A model generated the notes under the pieces. It made no database searches, was not told where the DNA came from, and saw only the letters and a program-made list of their open reading frames with translations. The position numbers and the translations under genes are program-made. DNA of 64,000 bases from the NCBI RefSeq assembly GCF_020148005.1, contig NZ_JAGXFD010000001.1:1360610-1424609 (forward strand), given 5' to 3'. Position 1 is the stretch's first letter. Every line of letters starts with the position of its first letter. Of the stretch, positions 42,669 through 53,108 are shown in pieces. The DNA comes from Modicisalibacter tunisiensis. GTDB lineage: Bacteria > Pseudomonadota > Gammaproteobacteria > Pseudomonadales > Halomonadaceae.

Positions 42669-43387
42669 GCGGGGGACGCATGGTGGCCCGCCGTGACGGC
42701 AGCGATCAGCCCCCACAGCTGCCATGCTGCGAAGCCCAGCATCAGCAGGGCAGCCAGGGTTCGTCCCAGCGGGTGGCGGACCAGCCGGGTCAGCCGATGG
42801 GCGGCGGCGCCGGTGACCAGCAGCGCCGGCAGGGTGCCCAGCCCGAAGGCCCCCATCAGCAGCGCGCCGTGCCAGCCGCCGCCGGCGGCCAGGCTCCAGG
42901 CCAGCATCGAGTAGACCAGCCCGCAGGGCAGCCAGCCCCAGATCGCGCCCAGCGCCACGGCCCGGGGCACGTGCACCACCGGCATCAGGCGTCGGCCGAT
43001 GGGCTCCAGGTGCCGCCACAGATGGCGCCCGCCGGCTTCCAGGCGGGTCAGCCCGCGCCACCAGCCGGCCAGGTAGAGAGCCATCAGCACCAGCAGCACG
43101 ATGGCCAGACCCTGCAGCACGAAGCGGGCCCGGGGAACGCCGTCACCGATCCAGCCGCCCAGCGTGGCGACCAGCGCCCCGGCGAGCATGTAGCTGGCGA
43201 TGCGCCCCAGATTGTAGCCGAGCAGCAGTCCGCCCAGGCGCAGCGGGCTGCGCAGGCTGGGCGGCACGGCGAAGCTCAGTGCACTCATGATGCCGCCGCA
43301 CATGCCGATGCAGTGGGCACCACCGAGCAGTCCCACCACGAAGGCGGCGGCGAGCGGCGGCAGGTCGGGGGTGGCCGGGGGCATCAT
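42665..43387 (-). CDS. TauE/SafE-UreH-like membrane protein of the cco cluster
   Basis: 240 residues, six or so hydrophobic segments. LLGGAHCIGMCGGIM and GWLPCGLVYSMLAW carry cysteine/proline motifs repeated in DsbD-like two-fold transporters; annotated elsewhere as sulfite exporter TauE/SafE or UreH-domain. Next to ccoS in many proteobacteria, and plausibly moves copper or reductant for cbb3 assembly (inference). It overlaps ccoS by 4 bp, so is part of the operon. Its end touches the hemN control site. Confidence 0.8.
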   Translation of the reverse strand: MMPPATPDLPPLAAAFVVGLLGGAHCIGMCGGIMSALSFAVPPSLRSPLRLGGLLLGYNLGRIASYMLAGALVATLGGWIGDGVPRARFVLQGLAIVLLVLMALYLAGWWRGLTRLEAGGRHLWRHLEPIGRRLMPVVHVPRAVALGAIWGWLPCGLVYSMLAWSLAAGGGWHGALLMGAFGLGTLPALLVTGAAAHRLTRLVRHPLGRTLAALLMLGFAAWQLWGLIAAVTAGHHASPA

Positions 43388-43629
43388 GCTGGCGGGTCCT
43401 GGCGCGGCTCCCGGCGGGCTTCGTCATCCTCCGTGGCCGGATCGGACGTGCCGTCGCGGCGGCGCTGGCGGGTACCCGGCAGGTCGCCTTCGTCATCGTC
43501 GAACAGGATGCGATGCGCGGGGCCCTCCAGGTCATCGAACTGACCCGAGCGTACCGCCCAGAAGAACGCCCACACGGCCAGCCCCAGCAGCAGCAGCGAC
43601 AGCGGAATCAGCAGATACAGGATGCTCAT
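43384..43629 (-). CDS. ccoS: cbb3 oxidase assembly protein CcoS
   Basis: 81 residues. A single N-terminal membrane helix (ILYLLIPLSLLLLGLAVWAFFW) followed by the CcoS motif VRSGQFDDLEGPAHRILFDDD. Needed for cofactor insertion into cbb3 oxidase in species studied. The tail is charged and longer than usual. It overlaps both neighbours by 4 bp, indicating tight coupling with ccoI and the TauE/SafE gene. Confidence 0.93.
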   Translation of the reverse strand: MSILYLLIPLSLLLLGLAVWAFFWAVRSGQFDDLEGPAHRILFDDDEGDLPGTRQRRRDGTSDPATEDDEARREPRQDPPA

Positions 43630-46070
43630 GATGCGGCCTCCTCGGGATCGGAGAGCGGAGTGGGGACGCCGCGGCCGAGGCGCAGGGCATTGCCCACCAC
43701 CACCAGCGAACTGCCCGCCATGCCCAGCGCAGCTGCCCAGGGGGGCACCAGGCCGGTGGCGGCCAGCGGCAGCGCGCAGAGATTGTAGCCCAGCGCCCAG
43801 GCGAGGTTCTGGCGGATCAGGCGCCGGGTCCGGCGCGCCAGCGTCACGGCCTCGGCCAGCCGCCCCAGCCGCGGGGCGAGCAGCACGCCATCGGCGCGGG
43901 TGCGGGCGAGGTCGGTGGCCTCGTTCATCGCCAGCGAGACATCGGCGGCGGCGAGCACCGGGGCATCGTTGATGCCGTCGCCGACCATGATCACTCGCTC
44001 GCCGGTGGCCTGCAGGGCCTGCACATGGGCCAGCTTGGCCTCCGGGGTGGCCCGGGCCTGCCAGTCGGTCACGCTCAGCCGGCGGGCCAGGGCGGCCACG
44101 GCGGGGGTATCGTCGCCGGAGAGCAGTTCCACGGCAAGCCCGGCCTCCCGGAGCGCGGCGACGGCCTGCTCGGCGCCGTCGCGCAGGGTGTCATCGAGCC
44201 GGAACCAGGCCAGCGGGGTCGTCGCCTCGGCCAGCAGCAGCCATTGGCCGTCGCCGGGCGGCGGCGCGGGCGGGGCGCTCATGACGGCATCGGCACGCCC
44301 CAGCCGCAGGGCACGGCCCGCCACCTCGCCGCTCAGGCTGCCCATTGCCTGGCGAGTGACATTGCACGCCGTGATGCCGGGAACGCGATAGGGGGCGAAG
44401 GCGTGGGCGATGGGGTGTTCGGAGTGGGCCTCAAGCGCGGCAGCCAGCGCCCGGGCCCGGGCGGCGTCGAGCCCCGCGGCGAGAGGGTGCGTCTCGGCGA
44501 GCCGCGGGCGCCCCCGGGTCAGGGTGCCGGTCTTGTCGAAGATGACCCGGGTGGCGTCGGCCAGGTGCTCGATGGCATCGGCGCGGGTGAGCAGCACCCC
44601 CCGTCGACGCAGCCGGCCGTGGCAGGCGGACAGGGCGGCGGGCATGGCCAGCGCCAGGGCGCAGGGGCAGGTGACCACCAGCACCGAGATCGTCACCCAC
44701 AGCGCCCGCGAGGGGTCGATCGCCAGCCAGGCCAGGGCCACGCCCAGCGCGATCAGCAGCACGCCGATGACGAAGCGGTGCGCCAGCCGGGCGGCGGTGT
44801 CCAGCAGGCGCGGGCGTTCGCTGAACGCGCGGTCGGTGAGGGCGAGGATCTCGGTGGCCCGCGAGGTGCGGGCGGCGTGGGTGACGCGCACGGTCAGGGC
44901 GGCGTCGAGGTTGAGGCTGCCGCCGGTGACGGCCTCGCCAGGGCCGCGGGGCACGGGCTGCGACTCGCCGGTCAGCAGGGCCTCGTCGAGGCTCGAGGCG
45001 CCGTCGAGAATCACGCCATCGACCGGCACGCCCTCGCCGGGGAGCACGCGAATGCGATCACCGGCCACGAGCCGTGTGGCGGGCACGACCTGCTCACGGC
45101 CGGCGGCATCGAGGCGCAGCGCGCTGCGCGGCAGCACCCCGGCCAGGGCATTGCCGCTGCGGCCGTGGCGATGACGGGCGCGCATCTCGAGATAGCGGCT
45201 GCCCAGCAGCAGCGCGGTGAACATGGTCACCGAGTCGAAGTAGACCGGCCCGCCGGTGGCGACGCCGTAAGCGCTGGCCAGATAGGCCCCCAGAATGGCC
45301 AGCGTGACCGGCACGTCCATGCCCAGGTGACGACTGCGCAGGTCGCGCCAGGCGCCGCGCAGGAAGGGCCGGGCGCAGTAGCCCACCACCAGGGTGGCCA
45401 GGGCCAGCGACAGGGCGTTGAAGAGGGCCTGGAAGTGGGCACTCATGCCGCCGTCGCCGGCGATGTAATGCGGGATCGAGAACATCATCACCTGCATCAT
45501 GGCGATGGCGGCGACGATCAGGCGGCGCGCTGCCCGGCGCTCCTCGTGCTGCTGGTGCTGCTGGGCTGCGTCGGGCACGTAGGGCTGGGCCGGGTAGCCG
45601 ATCGACGCGAGCTCGGCGAGGATCCGCGACAGCGCCAGGTGGCGGCGATCCCACTCCAGGTACAGACGATGGTGACTGAGGTTGACCGCGCTGCGCGTCA
45701 CGCCGTCGAGGGCGTTGAGGCGGTGCTCGATCAGCCAGGCGCAGGCCGCGCAGGTGATGCCCTCCACCGCCAGGGTGACGGCCGCCCGTTCGGCGTCGAG
45801 CGGGTGCAGGAAATCGGCCTGCAGCTCGGGGTCGTCGAAGACCCGCCAGGTCTCCGGCCGGGCGCGGCGGCCGGTGTCGGGGCGCTCGGGCAGCCGGGTG
45901 CGAAAGCGGTAGTAGCCATCCAGGCCGCCGGCGACGATGGCCCGGGCGACGGCCTCGCAGCCGGGGCAGCACAGGGGCCGCGGGGTGTCGTCGACGTGGA
46001 CCCGCCAGGGGGCCCCGGCCGGGACCGGCGCGCCGCAGTGAAAGCAGGGCGTGGCCGCCGCCCTGGTCAT
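43626..46070 (-). CDS. ccoI: Copper-exporting P-type ATPase CcoI/FixI
   Basis: 814 residues. N-terminal cysteine cluster (CFHC, CCPGC), one HMA domain with GITCAACAWLIEHR, then a P1B-ATPase core: CPC in VTCPCALALAMPAAL, phosphorylation site DKTGTLTRG, TGESQPVPRG and GDGINDAPVL. It loads copper for the CuB site of cbb3 oxidase across the inner membrane. ATG at 46070 overlaps the ccoH stop by 4 bp (ATGA); the earlier in-frame ATG at 46097 is inside ccoH. Confidence 0.94.
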   Translation of the reverse strand: MTRAAATPCFHCGAPVPAGAPWRVHVDDTPRPLCCPGCEAVARAIVAGGLDGYYRFRTRLPERPDTGRRARPETWRVFDDPELQADFLHPLDAERAAVTLAVEGITCAACAWLIEHRLNALDGVTRSAVNLSHHRLYLEWDRRHLALSRILAELASIGYPAQPYVPDAAQQHQQHEERRAARRLIVAAIAMMQVMMFSIPHYIAGDGGMSAHFQALFNALSLALATLVVGYCARPFLRGAWRDLRSRHLGMDVPVTLAILGAYLASAYGVATGGPVYFDSVTMFTALLLGSRYLEMRARHRHGRSGNALAGVLPRSALRLDAAGREQVVPATRLVAGDRIRVLPGEGVPVDGVILDGASSLDEALLTGESQPVPRGPGEAVTGGSLNLDAALTVRVTHAARTSRATEILALTDRAFSERPRLLDTAARLAHRFVIGVLLIALGVALAWLAIDPSRALWVTISVLVVTCPCALALAMPAALSACHGRLRRRGVLLTRADAIEHLADATRVIFDKTGTLTRGRPRLAETHPLAAGLDAARARALAAALEAHSEHPIAHAFAPYRVPGITACNVTRQAMGSLSGEVAGRALRLGRADAVMSAPPAPPPGDGQWLLLAEATTPLAWFRLDDTLRDGAEQAVAALREAGLAVELLSGDDTPAVAALARRLSVTDWQARATPEAKLAHVQALQATGERVIMVGDGINDAPVLAAADVSLAMNEATDLARTRADGVLLAPRLGRLAEAVTLARRTRRLIRQNLAWALGYNLCALPLAATGLVPPWAAALGMAGSSLVVVGNALRLGRGVPTPLSDPEEAAS

Positions 46071-46576
46071 GGCGCCTCCGCGTGGGGGGCCAGCCACTGC
46101 GCCCGGGTCTGGGGCAGGCGGATCTCGCCGGTGAGCCGCCAGGCGGGCTCGGCCACGTCCGGGTGCAGCTGCACGTACCAGCGATAGCGCAGCGCGCTGG
46201 GCAGCTGCCCGCTGTAGTGCCCGCCGCGCAGCCGGTGCAGCGTGATGTGCCGGTCACGCCCGCCCTGGGTGGGGAACAGCAGGGCGAGGCGCAGGCGCTC
46301 GGGACGGGCGTCGCCCTCGAGGGTCACGGTGACGTCGCCGGTGACGTCGTCGATGCGCAGCCGAGCGCGCTGGCCCAGCTCACGTGCCGTCTTGTCCTGC
46401 TCCAGCACCCGGTTGATGGCCAGGCCCTTCTTGTAATAGTTGTCCACCACCATGCCGTCGAAGCTGGTGATCGACATCACCAGGGTGGTGGTGCCCATGA
46501 TCACCGCCATGGCCAGGATGCCGAGCAGGAACCAGGGCCAGAATTCCTTGTACCAGGGGCGTACCGGGGGGTGCAT
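46067..46576 (-). CDS. ccoH: FixH/CcoH family assembly protein
   Basis: 169 residues. One membrane helix after a short N-terminal tail (WYKEFWPWFLLGILAMAVIMG), then the FixH motif DNYYKKGLAINRVLEQDK and a periplasmic beta-domain. AAGGAG is 6 nt from the ATG at 46576 but abuts the ATG at 46582, which would instead overlap the ccoG stop as ATGA; both are possible, I chose spacing. Member of ccoGHIS, required for cbb3 assembly. Confidence 0.9.
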   Translation of the reverse strand: MHPPVRPWYKEFWPWFLLGILAMAVIMGTTTLVMSITSFDGMVVDNYYKKGLAINRVLEQDKTARELGQRARLRIDDVTGDVTVTLEGDARPERLRLALLFPTQGGRDRHITLHRLRGGHYSGQLPSALRYRWYVQLHPDVAEPAWRLTGEIRLPQTRAQWLAPHAEAP

Positions 46577-46578
46577 GG

Positions 46579-47976
<1,398 letters not shown>

Positions 47977-48026
47977 GAAACCCCCTCGACTCTGGAGGCA
48001 TCGGCCGGGCTGTCCCGGCCGTTCGC

Positions 48027-48950
48027 TCAGTGGGTCAGGCTGTAGATGTAGGCGGCCACCAGATGCACCTTGTCCTGGCCGAGGAACGGCGCCTGTGCCG
48101 GCATGCGTCCCTTGCGCCCCTGATGCAGGGTCGCCAGCACGGCCTCGCGCACCGGCTGGCCGGGGTGGCGGTAGAGCCAGGCGTCATCGGTGAGATCCGG
48201 CGCGCCCAGGGCGGGATTGCCGGTGGCGTCGACGCCGTGGCAGCCGATGCAGGTCGCCGAGAACAGCGCCTTGCCCCGGGCGGCGCGGGCGGCGTCATGC
48301 TCGGCGCCGGACAGGCTGGCGACATAGTTGGCCAGGTTGCGCAGGTTGTCGTCGCCGAGCTGGTTCCAGGCCGGCATCACGCCGCCGCGACCCTGGGCGA
48401 TGCTCCGGGTGATCGCCTGGGGCGAGCCGCCGTAGAGCCAGGCATCGTCGGTGTGGTCCGGGTAACCGAAGCCGCCCTTGGCGTCGGAGCCGTGGCAGGC
48501 GGCGCAGTTGTTGAGATAGAGCCGTTCGGCGATGCGCATGGCCTCGTCATCCTCGGCCAGCTCGGGAATCGCGGTCTGCCGGTAGCGCTCGAAGATCGGC
48601 GCGTAGCGCGCCTCGGCGCGCTCCATTTCGGCCTGCCACTGGCGTTCCTGGGTCCAGCCGAGCAGGCCGCGGAAGTTGCCCAGCCCCGGGTAGAGGGCCA
48701 GATAGCCCAGCGCGAAGATCAGGGTGCCGATGAACAGGATGAACCACCAGCGCGGCAGCGGGTTGTCGTACTCGTCGATGCCGTCGGCGCTGTGGCCGGT
48801 GGTCTCGACGTTGCCCTGGGCGTCGGGGCGCTTGTCGGTCTTGCGGTTGCCGAACAGTACCCAGGCGCAGAAGACGATGGTGCCCAGGGTGATGACGATG
48901 ATCCAGCCGCTCCAGAAGTCGGACAGGGCGTTGCCCCACAGGTCGTTCAT
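48027..48950 (-). CDS. ccoP: cbb3 oxidase subunit III, di-heme cytochrome c CcoP
   Basis: 307 residues: two N-terminal membrane helices (short for CcoP, full two-helix form), then two cytochrome c domains with CAACH (Cys149, Cys152, His153) and CIGCH (Cys234, Cys237, His238). It passes electrons to CcoO and CcoN at the periplasmic face. AGGAGG 9 nt upstream; the ATG overlaps the ccoQ stop by 4 bp. Confidence 0.96.
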   Translation of the reverse strand: MNDLWGNALSDFWSGWIIVITLGTIVFCAWVLFGNRKTDKRPDAQGNVETTGHSADGIDEYDNPLPRWWFILFIGTLIFALGYLALYPGLGNFRGLLGWTQERQWQAEMERAEARYAPIFERYRQTAIPELAEDDEAMRIAERLYLNNCAACHGSDAKGGFGYPDHTDDAWLYGGSPQAITRSIAQGRGGVMPAWNQLGDDNLRNLANYVASLSGAEHDAARAARGKALFSATCIGCHGVDATGNPALGAPDLTDDAWLYRHPGQPVREAVLATLHQGRKGRMPAQAPFLGQDKVHLVAAYIYSLTH

Positions 48951-49132
48951 GCGTCGTTGTCCTCCTGCTTGTCCCGTTCCCGGGGCGGTTCTTCGTCGTC
49001 ATCGGCGAAGGGCAGCCGGCTGGCTTCGTCGAAGTCGTCCTTGCGGCGCCGGGAGAAGGCCCAGGCCACCACGCCCAGGAAGGCGATCATGATCAGCAGC
49101 GTCATCACGCCGCGGAAGGTTCCGATATCCAT
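48947..49132 (-). CDS. ccoQ: cbb3 oxidase subunit IV CcoQ
   Basis: 61 residues with one membrane helix (GVMTLLIMIAFLGVVAWAFS) and a charged tail, the typical CcoQ shape. Thought to stabilise CcoP in the complex. It sits between ccoO (3-bp gap) and ccoP (4-bp overlap), in canonical ccoNOQP order. Confidence 0.9.
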   Translation of the reverse strand: MDIGTFRGVMTLLIMIAFLGVVAWAFSRRRKDDFDEASRLPFADDDEEPPRERDKQEDNDA

Positions 49133-49135
49133 GGC

Positions 49136-49744
49136 TCAGCGCCTGTCCTCGATGACGGTGCCCAGTTGCTGGAGGTAGGCCACCAGGGCGGTGATCTCCT
49201 TCTTGCCCTGCACGGCCTCCCGTGCCCCGGCGATCTGCGCGTCGCTGTAGGGCACGCCGAGCTCGCGCAGCGCGCGCATCTTGTCGGCGGTGTGCGCGCC
49301 GTCCAGGGTGTCGTCGAACAGCCAGGGGTAGGCCGGCATGATCGACTCGGGTACCACGTCGCGGGGGTTGTAGAGGTGTGCGCGATGCCACGCGTCGCTG
49401 TAGCGGCCGCCGACCCGCGCCAGGTCCGGCCCGGTACGCTTGGAGCCCCACAGGAAGGGGTGATCGTAGACGAACTCGCCGGCCACGCTGTAGTGGCCGT
49501 AGCGCTCGGTCTCGGCGCGGAACGGGCGGATCATCTGCGAGTGGCAGTTGTTGCAGCCTTCGCGGATGTAGATGTCGCGGCCCTCCAGCGCCAGGGCGGG
49601 CAGCGGCTCGAGCCCCTCCACGGGCTGGGTCGTCTCCTTCTGGAAGAACAGCGGGACGATCTCGGCCAGGCCGCCGAGGCTGATCACCACCAGGATCAGC
49701 ACGGCGAGCAGGCCGACGTTCTTTTCAACGATCTCGTGTTTCAT
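49136..49744 (-). CDS. ccoO: cbb3 oxidase subunit II, mono-heme cytochrome c CcoO
   Basis: 202 residues. One N-terminal membrane anchor ([20 protein letters not shown]) and one heme c site CNNCH (Cys64, Cys67, His68); the axial Met is probably in the [13 protein letters not shown] motif. It relays electrons from CcoP to CcoN. Starts 22 bp after the ccoN stop. Confidence 0.96.
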   Translation of the reverse strand: MKHEIVEKNVGLLAVLILVVISLGGLAEIVPLFFQKETTQPVEGLEPLPALALEGRDIYIREGCNNCHSQMIRPFRAETERYGHYSVAGEFVYDHPFLWGSKRTGPDLARVGGRYSDAWHRAHLYNPRDVVPESIMPAYPWLFDDTLDGAHTADKMRALRELGVPYSDAQIAGAREAVQGKKEITALVAYLQQLGTVIEDRR

Positions 49745-49766
49745 GCGTCTCGGCGTCCCCGTTGGT

Positions 49767-51191
<1,425 letters not shown>

Positions 51192-51261
51192 GTCGGTTTC
51201 CATCTGGCGCGGTGGTGGCGTACCCGGACGCGGAGCATGCCCGGCGCGCCTTGCGCCTGCG

Positions 51262-51275
51262 CTGATCTCCGTCAA
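51262..51275 (-). promoter_or_regulatory. FNR/Anr box upstream of ccoN
   Basis: Minus strand TTGAC-GGAG-ATCAG (51275-51262), an FNR-type dyad with 8 of 10 consensus positions, centred 77 bp before the ccoN ATG. A class II arrangement would start transcription near 51227; the -10 there (CATGCT) is weak. Control of cbb3 oxidase by Anr/Fnr is well known. Confidence 0.55.
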
Positions 51276-51316
51276 GCCCGGCGGGGTCGAGAATACGCTC
51301 ACGGCAGTATAGTTGC

Positions 51317-51350
51317 TGTCTACATTTTATGTATACAACAAATGGATACA
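51317..51350 (+). repeat. Three 13-bp-phased TGTATACA-like repeats
   Basis: TGTCTACA (51317-51324), TGTATACA (51330-51337) and TGGATACA (51343-51350) start exactly 13 bp apart with AT-rich 5-bp spacers; the middle copy is a perfect palindrome and the outer ones differ by one base. They end 2 bp before the hydrolase ATG and lie between it and the ccoN promoter. Probably an operator array for a dimeric regulator. Confidence 0.65.
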
Positions 51351-51352
51351 GT

Positions 51353-52051
51353 ATGAAAGCGGAGCAGGATGAGGTGCCGACCCCCGCGCCGCGAGGGCTC
51401 GGGGAGCGGGTAGAGAGCGTCGCGGGGCTGGGGCCGCTGATCGTCCGCGGCGAGCCGCATCACGGCCGCCTGCTGCTGGCTCACGGCGCCGGCGCCGGTC
51501 ACGATGCGCCCATGCTGGTCGCGCTGCGCGCGGCGCTGGCCGAACGGGGCGTGCAGGTGCTGGCCTTCGAGTTCGCCTACCTGCAGCGCATGCGCACGGA
51601 GCAGCGCCGCCGGCCGCCGCCGCGTGCCGAGCGGCTGGTCGAGGAGTTTCGCGCCTGGCGTGCGGCAGTGGCTCCGCTCGGCGAGGCACCGCTGTGGCTG
51701 GGGGGCAAGTCCCTGGGGGCGCGGGTGGCCAGCCTGCTGGCGGCGGAGGACGGCGCGCCGGGCCTGGTGTTGTGCAGCTATCCCTTTCATCCGCCCGGCA
51801 AGCCGGAGCGGACGCGGCTCGCCCACTGGCCGCGGTTGGCCTGCCCGACCCTGGTGCTGCAGGGCGAGCGCGACCCGTTCGGTCGGCGTGACGAGGTCGA
51901 GGGCTATATGCTGCCGGACTGCGCCGAGGTGCACTTTCTCGCCGACGGCGAACACGACTGGCGGCCGCGCAGGGCCTCGGGGCGCACCCGGCAGGCGCTG
52001 ATCGACGAGGCGGCGGATCGGGTGGTACATGCCATGGCGCGGTCTCGGTGA
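51353..52051 (+). CDS. Alpha/beta hydrolase (Tex30/KANL3-like)
   Basis: 232 residues. The LLLAHGAGAGHDAPM oxyanion-hole motif, nucleophile Ser in LWLGGKSLGARVASL, an Asp in VLQGERDPFG and a His in FLADGEHDWRPR form a plausible triad and fit the small 'alpha/beta family hydrolase' of the Tex30/KANL3 type. Substrate unknown. No good ribosome site; ATG at 51353 is chosen because an ATG at 51329 falls inside the repeat array. Divergent from ccoN. Confidence 0.7.
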   Translation: MKAEQDEVPTPAPRGLGERVESVAGLGPLIVRGEPHHGRLLLAHGAGAGHDAPMLVALRAALAERGVQVLAFEFAYLQRMRTEQRRRPPPRAERLVEEFRAWRAAVAPLGEAPLWLGGKSLGARVASLLAAEDGAPGLVLCSYPFHPPGKPERTRLAHWPRLACPTLVLQGERDPFGRRDEVEGYMLPDCAEVHFLADGEHDWRPRRASGRTRQALIDEAADRVVHAMARSR

Positions 52052-52112
52052 TTTGGGGCTGATCTGTCGGCAAGCCTGTGAGGAGGCGCTGTGAACCCTG
52101 CCGTGGGCGCTA

Positions 52113-52134
52113 CCTGCGCCATCCCTGGCGCAGG
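52113..52134. terminator. Hairpin between the hydrolase and the tRNA operon
   Basis: CCTGCGCCA-TCCC-TGGCGCAGG (52113-52134), perfect 9-bp arms, no T-run. The 150 bp around it contain no gene; the hairpin may end the hydrolase message or be a copy of a small dispersed palindrome. Confidence 0.4.
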
Positions 52135-52202
52135 ACCTCCTCTGTGGCTTGCCCCCAGCGCCCCATGGCAGCGATGACCGTATCGGGAGGAGCCGAAAGG
52201 CG

Positions 52203-52230
52203 TTGACATTGTTCGGGTGGCCTGTAGAAT
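52203..52230 (+). promoter_or_regulatory. Strong promoter of the tRNA operon
   Basis: TTGACA (52203-52208) and TAGAAT (52225-52230) with a 16-bp spacer, 6/6 and 5/6 consensus. Followed by GCAGCGCC, a GC-rich discriminator typical of stringently controlled stable-RNA genes, 16 bp before the first tRNA. Confidence 0.8.
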
Positions 52231-52246
52231 GCAGCGCCACGTGACC

Positions 52247-52322
52247 GGGTGGTTAGCTCAGTCGGGAGAGCACCAGCCTTACAAGCTGGGGGTCACTGGT
52301 TCGAACCCAGTACCACCCACCA
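52247..52322 (+). tRNA. tRNA-Val (TAC)
   Basis: 76 nt including encoded CCA. Acceptor GGGTGGT pairs with ACCACCC, anticodon loop CTTACAA within CCAGC/GCTGG, T-loop TTCGAAC. First gene of the cluster. Confidence 0.95.
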
Positions 52323-52342
52323 ATCACGTAGAAAAAAGATGC

Positions 52343-52419
52343 GGACCGGTAGTTCAGTCGGTTAGAATGCCGGCCTGTCACGCCGGAGGTCGCGGGTTCG
52401 AGTCCCGTCCGGTCCGCCA
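52343..52419 (+). tRNA. tRNA-Asp (GTC), copy 1
   Basis: 77 nt with encoded CCA; acceptor GGACCGG/CCGGTCC, discriminator G, anticodon loop CTGTCAC, T-loop TTCGAGT. Same sequence as the copies at 52503 and 52691. Confidence 0.95.
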
Positions 52420-52502
52420 GTCTTTTTCAGTCAGACAATCCTTGGATTGTCGCATCAGTCAGGTAAGCGTGCCCTGGGTCAGCAACCCTCGATACGCCAT
52501 GT

Positions 52503-52579
52503 GGACCGGTAGTTCAGTCGGTTAGAATGCCGGCCTGTCACGCCGGAGGTCGCGGGTTCGAGTCCCGTCCGGTCCGCCA
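52503..52579 (+). tRNA. tRNA-Asp (GTC), copy 2
   Basis: Identical in sequence to copy 1. The spacer before it holds a small GACAATCC/GGATTGTC hairpin (52434-52451) that may guide processing. Confidence 0.95.
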
Positions 52580-52609
52580 CTTGTCTGCTGCAGCGCTTCA
52601 TCGGGATCC

Positions 52610-52686
52610 GGGTGGTTAGCTCAGTTGGTTAGAGCACCAGCCTCACATGCTGGGGGTCACAGGTTCGAGTCCTGTACCACCCACCA
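52610..52686 (+). tRNA. tRNA-Val (CAC)
   Basis: 77 nt with encoded CCA; acceptor GGGTGGT/ACCACCC, anticodon loop CTCACAT. Differs from the TAC isoacceptor mainly in the D-loop and anticodon arm; reads GTG codons, frequent in this GC-rich genome. Confidence 0.95.
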
Positions 52687-52690
52687 ATGC

Positions 52691-52767
52691 GGACCGGTAG
52701 TTCAGTCGGTTAGAATGCCGGCCTGTCACGCCGGAGGTCGCGGGTTCGAGTCCCGTCCGGTCCGCCA
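52691..52767 (+). tRNA. tRNA-Asp (GTC), copy 3
   Basis: Third identical tRNA-Asp, only 4 nt after tRNA-Val(CAC). Last gene of the operon; no clear terminator hairpin with T-run is visible, although CT-rich sequence follows. Confidence 0.95.
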
Positions 52768-53057
52768 TTCCCTTTCCGGGTCCCCCTCTTCGCCTTTCCC
52801 GTCTGCTGGCTTTTCGCCTGTCGCCACCCTCGTCCGGGCTTTGGCGTGTTTGCGTTTCCTGCATCCTGACCCTCGTTCGATCCTGTTTTCGTCGCCCGTC
52901 GCCCGTCGCCCGTCGCCCGTCGCCCGTCGCCCGTCGGCTGCGTCTGTGGCGTCGGTATCGGTTCGCGGGTGCGTGTCCGAGTGGAATCGGCATGGCGGCA
53001 CGGCTGGTCGAGGCGGCCTTCGACGTTGCGTGATTCGAGTGACGGAGTACACTCGTT
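52768..53057. other. Intergenic region without a gene
   Basis: About 290 bp of pyrimidine-rich, low-complexity sequence between the tRNA operon and the fadH promoter. Open frames crossing it are biased by the repeat and by tRNA sequence and are not credible. It contains the heptamer repeat listed separately. Confidence 0.6.
52891..52932. repeat. Tandem heptanucleotide repeat (GTCGCCC)x6
   Basis: Six perfect direct copies of the 7-mer GTCGCCC, followed by an imperfect GTCGGCT. It lies in the non-coding stretch after the tRNA operon and would be prone to slippage, making it a possible length-variable locus. Confidence 0.9.
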
Positions 53058-53071
53058 CAAACGATTGTTTG
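53058..53071. promoter_or_regulatory. PsrA-like operator upstream of fadH
   Basis: CAAAC-GATT-GTTTG (53058-53071), perfect inverted repeat matching the C/GAAAC-N2-4-GTTTG/C motif reported for the fatty-acid-responsive TetR regulator PsrA. It lies 38 bp before the fadH start, where a repressor would block transcription. Confidence 0.6.
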
Positions 53072-53108
53072 GAATCTGCCCGATCACCGATGTTTCGGAG
53101 GCTCCGCC

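Noticed and set aside
52217..52525. 102-codon ORF across the tRNA genes
   Set aside because: It translates tRNA-Val and tRNA-Asp sequence; a well-known annotation artefact.
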